Assembly: GCA_914767715.1 (NCBI GenBank)
Contig: OU612072.1
Coordinates: forward strand, 10,168,001 to 10,232,000
From: Membranipora membranacea
Lineage: Eukaryota > Bryozoa > Gymnolaemata > Cheilostomatida > Membraniporidae
Length of the DNA stretch: 64,000 nucleotides
Reading direction: 5' to 3'
A program made the position numbers and the translations under genes. Below are positions 58,841 through 64,000 of the stretch, piece by piece; position 1 is the first letter of the stretch; every line of letters begins with the position of its first letter. The notes beneath the pieces are model-generated. The model made no database searches, was not told the origin of the DNA, and worked only from the letters and a program-made list of their open reading frames with translations.

Positions 58841-60857
58841 ATTTGGTGGCTCAGTACTCTTTTATGAACTTCTCACTTGATTATGTAAAGACAATCCTGA
58901 TGGTTCCGCAATTTCTTATTCCATTACATAAATTGTGATCATAATTGACGTGTTGTACTCCATCGATCATTTTGATCTACAATGTAATGCGTTGATAGTA
59001 TCCTGAGAGAAAAACAAAACTTTAAGCCATGGGTATATTATAGCCAATAATCCATGCCAATGACTTCAACTCCAAATCAACAACTGCAAAGTACAACCAG
59101 ACAAAAATACTTTCCATAAGGGAAAGTGCAAAGCAGCTTGTCTCAGTTATTATTGGCAGCAAGCATTACTAAGTATGATATATAACCTTGACTTCATTGA
59201 TTGTTGGAAATACATATCTAACATCCATAAACAAAATAAAATTAAAAAATGAGCTAAATTGTTTATGGTTTTATTGTTTTATATTCTCTCTCCCTGATGT
59301 GGTCATGATGTTGTAGTTAAACAAATTCATGTTTGGTGCATAAAGCCCCATGAGCTTGTATTGTTTAACCTATATTTTTTTTATAAGTTTTTTGTGAACG
59401 CACAATTCCCTCGAATTTATATGGGAGTTGCTGTCTGAAATACAATGTACTGCGATGAATGCTATGATCAGTTGATACAGATGGTGAAGGATTATCAATA
59501 ATTATGTTACAACTTCGGAATTTCAAAATAAAAATATTCACAACTTAGGACTCGTTTTGTTGGTATACATGTCTACCAAAAAAAAGAAATTTCCAGTGGT
59601 AAATGAAATCGTTTCATGTGACATCAAATAACAGTGGTGAAGATTGATGTGGTCTTGACAGTTCACAGGAAGTTGTGTCATCATGATACCCTAAAGCTCT
59701 GGACATCTTTTACCCAATGAACATCAATGGTTGTCATATTGACCAATAACATAAAATAGAGATGCAAAATCAAAATGGATGATGGCGGAGTAAGTTGAAG
59801 TTGACATGCAAGACGGCCTGTTAGATCAATAATGGCAAGTAGAAGCAACTTGCTAAGGGAAAGAGTGAAAACAAAGATTGATAGCTTTCTTACATTTTAT
59901 AATCTTCTAAGGTGAAAAGAAAACTTTCGTTACCTTTAAGAGGCTGATGTCTATGGAGTTTACAAATAATGAAAAAGAAGAGACAAAAAATTTTGCTGGT
60001 TCAGTTATTTGTTTTCATAAAGTAGTCTAGTTACGCTAAATAAACCTAAACGCTTAACATGGTTACGTGGTTATAACTAATTCTGGTATACAAATTAAAC
60101 TTTGCAAGGGCTCTTATCTGATTGAAATTCAGAAAAAAAGCTCTGGCTGCTACTGTAGTTGATCAAATGATCACCTGATTCTACACAGTTAAATGACATA
60201 GTCTTCTAAGCACAGTCTTCCCGCAATTATGACATGGTTAACACGTTGCTAGATCGCTGCCACATTGGGGTTAACACATTGTAACTATGTGTTCCATTGG
60301 TTGCATGACCCCATGATAAAAGGGACCATTTCCTACCAGCGCACCACATGTTATCAGGTGTCAGGATATGTTGTAGCAACCTACCTACCACTTGAGTTTT
60401 TCTACTGGGGATAACAATGAATAATTATAAGGAATAAGAAAAACATAATTTCTCTAACCAACTCTTGTCATCAATATTCACTATTACTTGAACATACTAT
60501 AAATATGTTCAGTCCGCTGCCACAGATTTTCTATTTAGTTATGACAGATCAGGATATGACAAATAATGGCGACATGGAAAACCTTGAGTGAGAACAGTTA
60601 CTGTTTTTTTCGAATCAAATAGTTGGTGTCACCAATGATGGAAATGATATACTATGGTAAAATGTTCCCTCCGAACTATAAATAACTCCACTGCAGTAAA
60701 AAGATAGACTCCACATATTGTCAAGAGAGCAAGTGGATTGAAACTGTTGGCAGTTGCTTTCATTGATGCAATCTATCAGTAACTGTGTGGCACTGGTAGT
60801 TGGTTGTCATGGTACTGTTTACACAGTTACTTTTCCCAGTCATTAGATATTTATAAG
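58841..60857. other. Intergenic stretch, nothing recognised
   Basis: It follows the TRIM-like gene. AATAAA hexamers near 59237 and 59527 could serve as its polyadenylation signals. No coding or structured repeat was seen. Confidence 0.45.
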
Positions 60858-61080
60858 AATCTTCCTTGAAGTTTCCGTCATGATTGTTTCCTAAGATGTT
60901 TCCTTCACCCTCAAAAACACAACACTTTTTTAATGCATTGCAGAAGCCAATGCTTTCAAAATGCTCTCATATAATTGCTATGTAAAATAACATGGTTGTG
61001 AGTCACTGGCAAATGACATCAATTTCCTTGAATATTCTGTCATAATAGTTTCTTTCTTCTTCCAGTTGACATATCAGCAG
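60858..61080. repeat. Second copy of the 27320-27560 block
   Basis: Shares CTT.AA.GTTTC.GTCATGATT, CCAATGCT.TCAAAAT and TTGTGAGTCA with the first copy. Here it runs straight into sequence matching 30.38-30.6 kb, so about 2.8 kb present in the first copy is absent. Confidence 0.7.
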
Positions 61081-61274
61081 TTTCGTTCAAGAATTTGACT
61101 CCAAAAATAGACCTCATAAAACTTCTGCATTCTGGTCTTCCTCGTGGCTCAATACATAACATGGCTGTACAATTTGGTGTGGCCATTTCAGGACAATAGC
61201 TGATCTAGCAAGTATATGTCTGATAGATTAATTGATACCAATGTAAGAAGATTCCAATACTTAACACTGTCAGA

Positions 61275-61301
61275 CATGGACAAGGATCAGATGTATGGAT
61301 A
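61275..61301 (+). pseudogene. Truncated fourth type II membrane gene
   Basis: ACACTGTCAGACATGGACAA has the same start context as the gene at 30576. It reads MDKDQMYG and then stops (TAG). The match ends soon after, and the sequence switches to one matching about 35.98 kb. The rest of the gene, including the membrane helix, is missing. Confidence 0.65.
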
Positions 61302-61593
61302 GTGAAAATTACCTTTCCCCTTTTGAGCCGGACTTCCTCAATCGCAACACTATATTGTAAAGGTTAGCTATCTAATTTCGTATCATATTGTGCAACAAAC
61401 TATAGAATTCAAATGTGACTGGTGAAAATCTCAAAAGATTAATTTACCGTAGCAAATGCGCACATATTTTGTGTATATGTGTCAACATAATCATAGCAAC
61501 ACTTTATCTATCATGTTGCGTAAATATTTCACCTTAATCAGACAAGCCAATAACACTATTATCTGTTTATTCAACAACAAGGCTAGAACAGTC

Positions 61594-63376
61594 ATGACCA
61601 CCTTCCACCATCTTCCTAGGGATAACTATATTTGCCACAGCGTTGCTGCTAGGTAAGATTTACTCTTATCTTGATCCTTGTAGAGGATGTTAAGGGGGTT
61701 ACCCTAAGGCGGCGATACCCGCCAAGGCAACAACACATATTGCCTATTTATACTGAGTACGCTGACTCTCTATAACGAGTACACCGACTCTATCGTAGTG
61801 GGAATGTAACGGGTACGCCGACTCTATCTGAGGGGGAAGTTAACGAGTATGCCGATTGTATCTGGTCTGAGAATATAACGAGTACGCCGACTCTTTCTTG
61901 TCTGGGAGTAAAATTGGCCTGACTTTGGGGGGTTTTAACTTAGCTATCACCTACTACCGAAGGGAGGCTACAGTCCAACAGCATTATGTCAAGGCATTGA
62001 TTTCTGCCAGCAGGCAGAACTCAAGAACTTACTTCAGTGTGTTGAATATCTGTATGGCACTTTATTGGTTACTGTTGACCGGTTGAAAAATTTGAGGTGT
62101 TACTGGCTTGGCTGCAATGTGCGAACTAAAAACTTATTTTACTCGTATCGAGTTAATAAAACTATAGTATAAGGTTTACAATGATACTGTAATATGACAC
62201 TGACAAGCTGTGGAAAAATACTGAGTTTGTATATTTCAATCCCGCCTAAAACATCAGCATATTGGGACAGTATGTTATTATCTTACAGTTTGTCACTTTG
62301 GCAAACTCCCTAGGTTTCATTGTATAACGGCTGGACATGTGAGAGGATTGTGGGCAGTATTAGGGTCGGGGTTGGACACCACCTGCTTGTATTTGGTCAG
62401 GCTGTGGTATGGGTAAGGTTTTAAGGTCAAGGACTGGAACGGTGAGGGGTTGGGAGATAAGGTGTTGAGTCTTAATGGTAACGGTTTCAAGATCAGTTTT
62501 TCTTCACTGTTTTCCAATTTTAAATGGAATTGGAATGGGAAGTCTGAAGTTCGATTTTTTTTTCCGAAAAAGATGAGTAATTGGTTTGTATCACCCTCGG
62601 TTTTAATCAGTTATCGAGTATTTGCGCACAAGTAGCAATGTTTGTATTAGTGTGATGGAATCCTGTTTTTCAGATTTTGGTGCTGCAGGGAGATGCTATG
62701 TCTGCAATTCGAATACTGACTCTGACTGTATCGATGTATTATATTCGACATTTTTACAAGCAGTGGAATGTGACAAAGACCATGGTGATTACTGCTACAA
62801 ATTCAAAATCTTTGGCTCCACCTCAACACCTTTAGGTATGTTTGTACCAAATGAATGAAGCATGTATTGCGGCAGTAATCCTGGTGCTTATGATTAATGA
62901 GGTAGTCGTTTGTGAAAGTTCTTTGTCTCACCTTATTGGCCTTAAAATAAAAGATGTCTGCAAACTGCAAATAGTTTTGATGTATAGTGCAGTTCACTTG
63001 ATTCATACCTCAGGGGATCAAAAAAATTTGTTCTAATTAAGCAGAGTTTGAAGTAAGTGACATGTAGAATGTATTGAGATCAGATTGAAGAGACCAATTT
63101 TCCTTGTCTGAATAAAAAGGTGTATTGAGTTAAAGAGTTTGAATTAACCAGCTAACACTGTAATGATTCAATGGTCTCACAGAGTAATACCTCAATCTCT
63201 TCCCCACAGTGACACGTGGATGTGGAAAGGGGCCACCTACATTCAGCAGATCGTGTACAGCCAGCAAGGAATTTTTGATCTGCAGATGCGAAGGGGATGA
63301 GTGTAACTTCTCTACCAACCTTAAGTTCAGCCTAAGCCTTCTTCTATGCTCGATTATAGTACTCTTGATCGCATGA
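61594..63376 (+). pseudogene. Ly6/uPAR-like gene, copy B, signal exon frameshifted
   Basis: Exon 1 (61594-61652, donor GTAAGA) aligns with the copy A signal exon at 36212 but is 59 bases long where copy A has 58. The signal peptide frame is lost after about four residues (MTTF). Exons 2 (62674-62835) and 3 (63210-63376) are open and phase-matched to each other. They read CYVCNSNTDSDC, VECDKDHGDYCYK, RGCGKG and CRCEGDECN, followed by the hydrophobic tail SLSLLLCSIIVLLIA. The folded domain and GPI-type tail are intact, so only the secretion signal is broken. It is either a young pseudogene, a sequencing error in exon 1, or a gene using an unrecognised first exon. Intron 1 holds a 34-35-bp minisatellite. 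Confidence 0.72.
61755..61912. repeat. Minisatellite, about 34-35-bp unit, four to five copies
   Basis: Units begin GAGTACGCCGACTCTATC and end with a TAAC. The first unit is short and the last lacks its end. It lies in intron 1 of Ly6-like copy B and is absent from copy A. Confidence 0.85.
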
Positions 63377-64000
63377 CTTGACTTGATGATTGACAGCAGG
63401 CACTGTGAAAACATGGCAGACAATACTCAAACTCTAAACTTAGCATGTTTGGAATATTTCTCTAATGACTTGACACTGACATATAATATTAAAGGCAGTA
63501 TTTTAAGTTTCTAGCAATGATAATTTTCTGTAAAATACCCTTTCAGAACCTTGAGGTGTTTGCATGCAGTAACCACTAAGTTATGGCAATTTGTCTGCTA
63601 ATCTTTGATAAACACCCTTTTCGCACATGCTTGAAATAGCCAACTTCGAGGTTAACTAATGTTTAACTGAACTTTTTTGCATTATAAAAACTGCTAACGG
63701 TAAGCCACCCAAAAACAAGCTTAGCTAAGACTCAGCTTTCACTTACTCTTCTAGAATATCCTCATTATCGCAGAAATTTATCTCTATCTCATTTCTACTA
63801 GGATATACATTTCTGTTGTATCCATGACAACTACACTTAAATACTAATCAATCGCATCCATCATAACTGAGCGTATACCATTGTTAATTGTTAAAACTGA
63901 ACGCAGGGGATTTCAAACCACCCCTTCGGTATTAAATACAACTCAATTGAAACCCTTGCTAAAATAAATGCATTTTGTTCCCCTTTTCGTAAGATTAAAT
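63377..64000. other. 3' flank of Ly6-like copy B, continues the segmental duplication
   Basis: 63.75-64.0 kb matches 38.98-39.25 kb in order, including TGTTGTATCCATGACAACTA and ATTGTTAATTGTTAAAACTG. The duplication probably runs past the window end. No gene was seen. Confidence 0.6.

Overview
The window is nuclear DNA of a metazoan, most likely an early-branching marine invertebrate (a sponge fits best, a cnidarian is possible). The evidence is AT-rich sequence, sparse genes with GT-AG introns, tRNA-derived SINEs, degenerate LINEs, an intron-bearing hAT transposon, and animal protein families: a caspase-like protease, a RING/B-box/beta-propeller (TRIM-type) protein, Ly6/uPAR proteins and kinesin-light-chain-type TPRs. 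Nothing looks bacterial or viral. Species assignment is inference.

Layout. 0-9 kb holds a 57-residue two-exon membrane protein (807-1121), a palindromic MITE with 9-bp target duplications (1755-1887), a three-exon caspase-like gene (2296-4759) and a TIR-like/TPR gene with an N-myristoylation-type first exon (6154-8757). 9.3-12.4 kb is a diverged three-copy tandem array of about 1.3-1.4 kb units. 12.4-22.8 kb is gene-poor, with SINEs, two wrecked LINEs and a 245-bp tandem duplication. 22.8-33.5 kb carries three related two-exon genes for small type II membrane proteins. Each has one membrane helix, a conserved VKR site (furin-like RVKR in two of them) and a C-x3-C-x3-C tail; no known family was recognised. 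Between them lie an orphan secretory exon pair (26.2-26.7 kb) and tandem repeats. 36.2-37.1 kb is a Ly6/uPAR-like GPI-anchor-type gene.

40929-46523 is a structurally complete hAT element with matching terminal inverted repeats, a perfect 8-bp target duplication (AATTAAAT) and a nine-exon ZMYM1-like transposase gene on the minus strand that is broken by several frameshifts. 47279-58840 is a RING/B-box/coiled-coil/beta-propeller gene with eight phase-compatible exons and one in-frame stop in the first B-box. Its introns hold a LINE tail and an antisense degenerate coding stretch. 60.86-64.0 kb is a shorter copy of the 27.3-39.25 kb region. It carries the first residues of a fourth type II membrane gene, then a second Ly6-like gene whose signal-peptide exon is frameshifted.

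Together the intact genes look like an innate-defence or cell-death and cell-surface neighbourhood: caspase, TIR-TPR, TRIM-like, Ly6 and a local family of processed surface peptides. The functional link is inferred from gene types only. All exon boundaries were read by eye from splice consensus and reading phase, not from transcripts.
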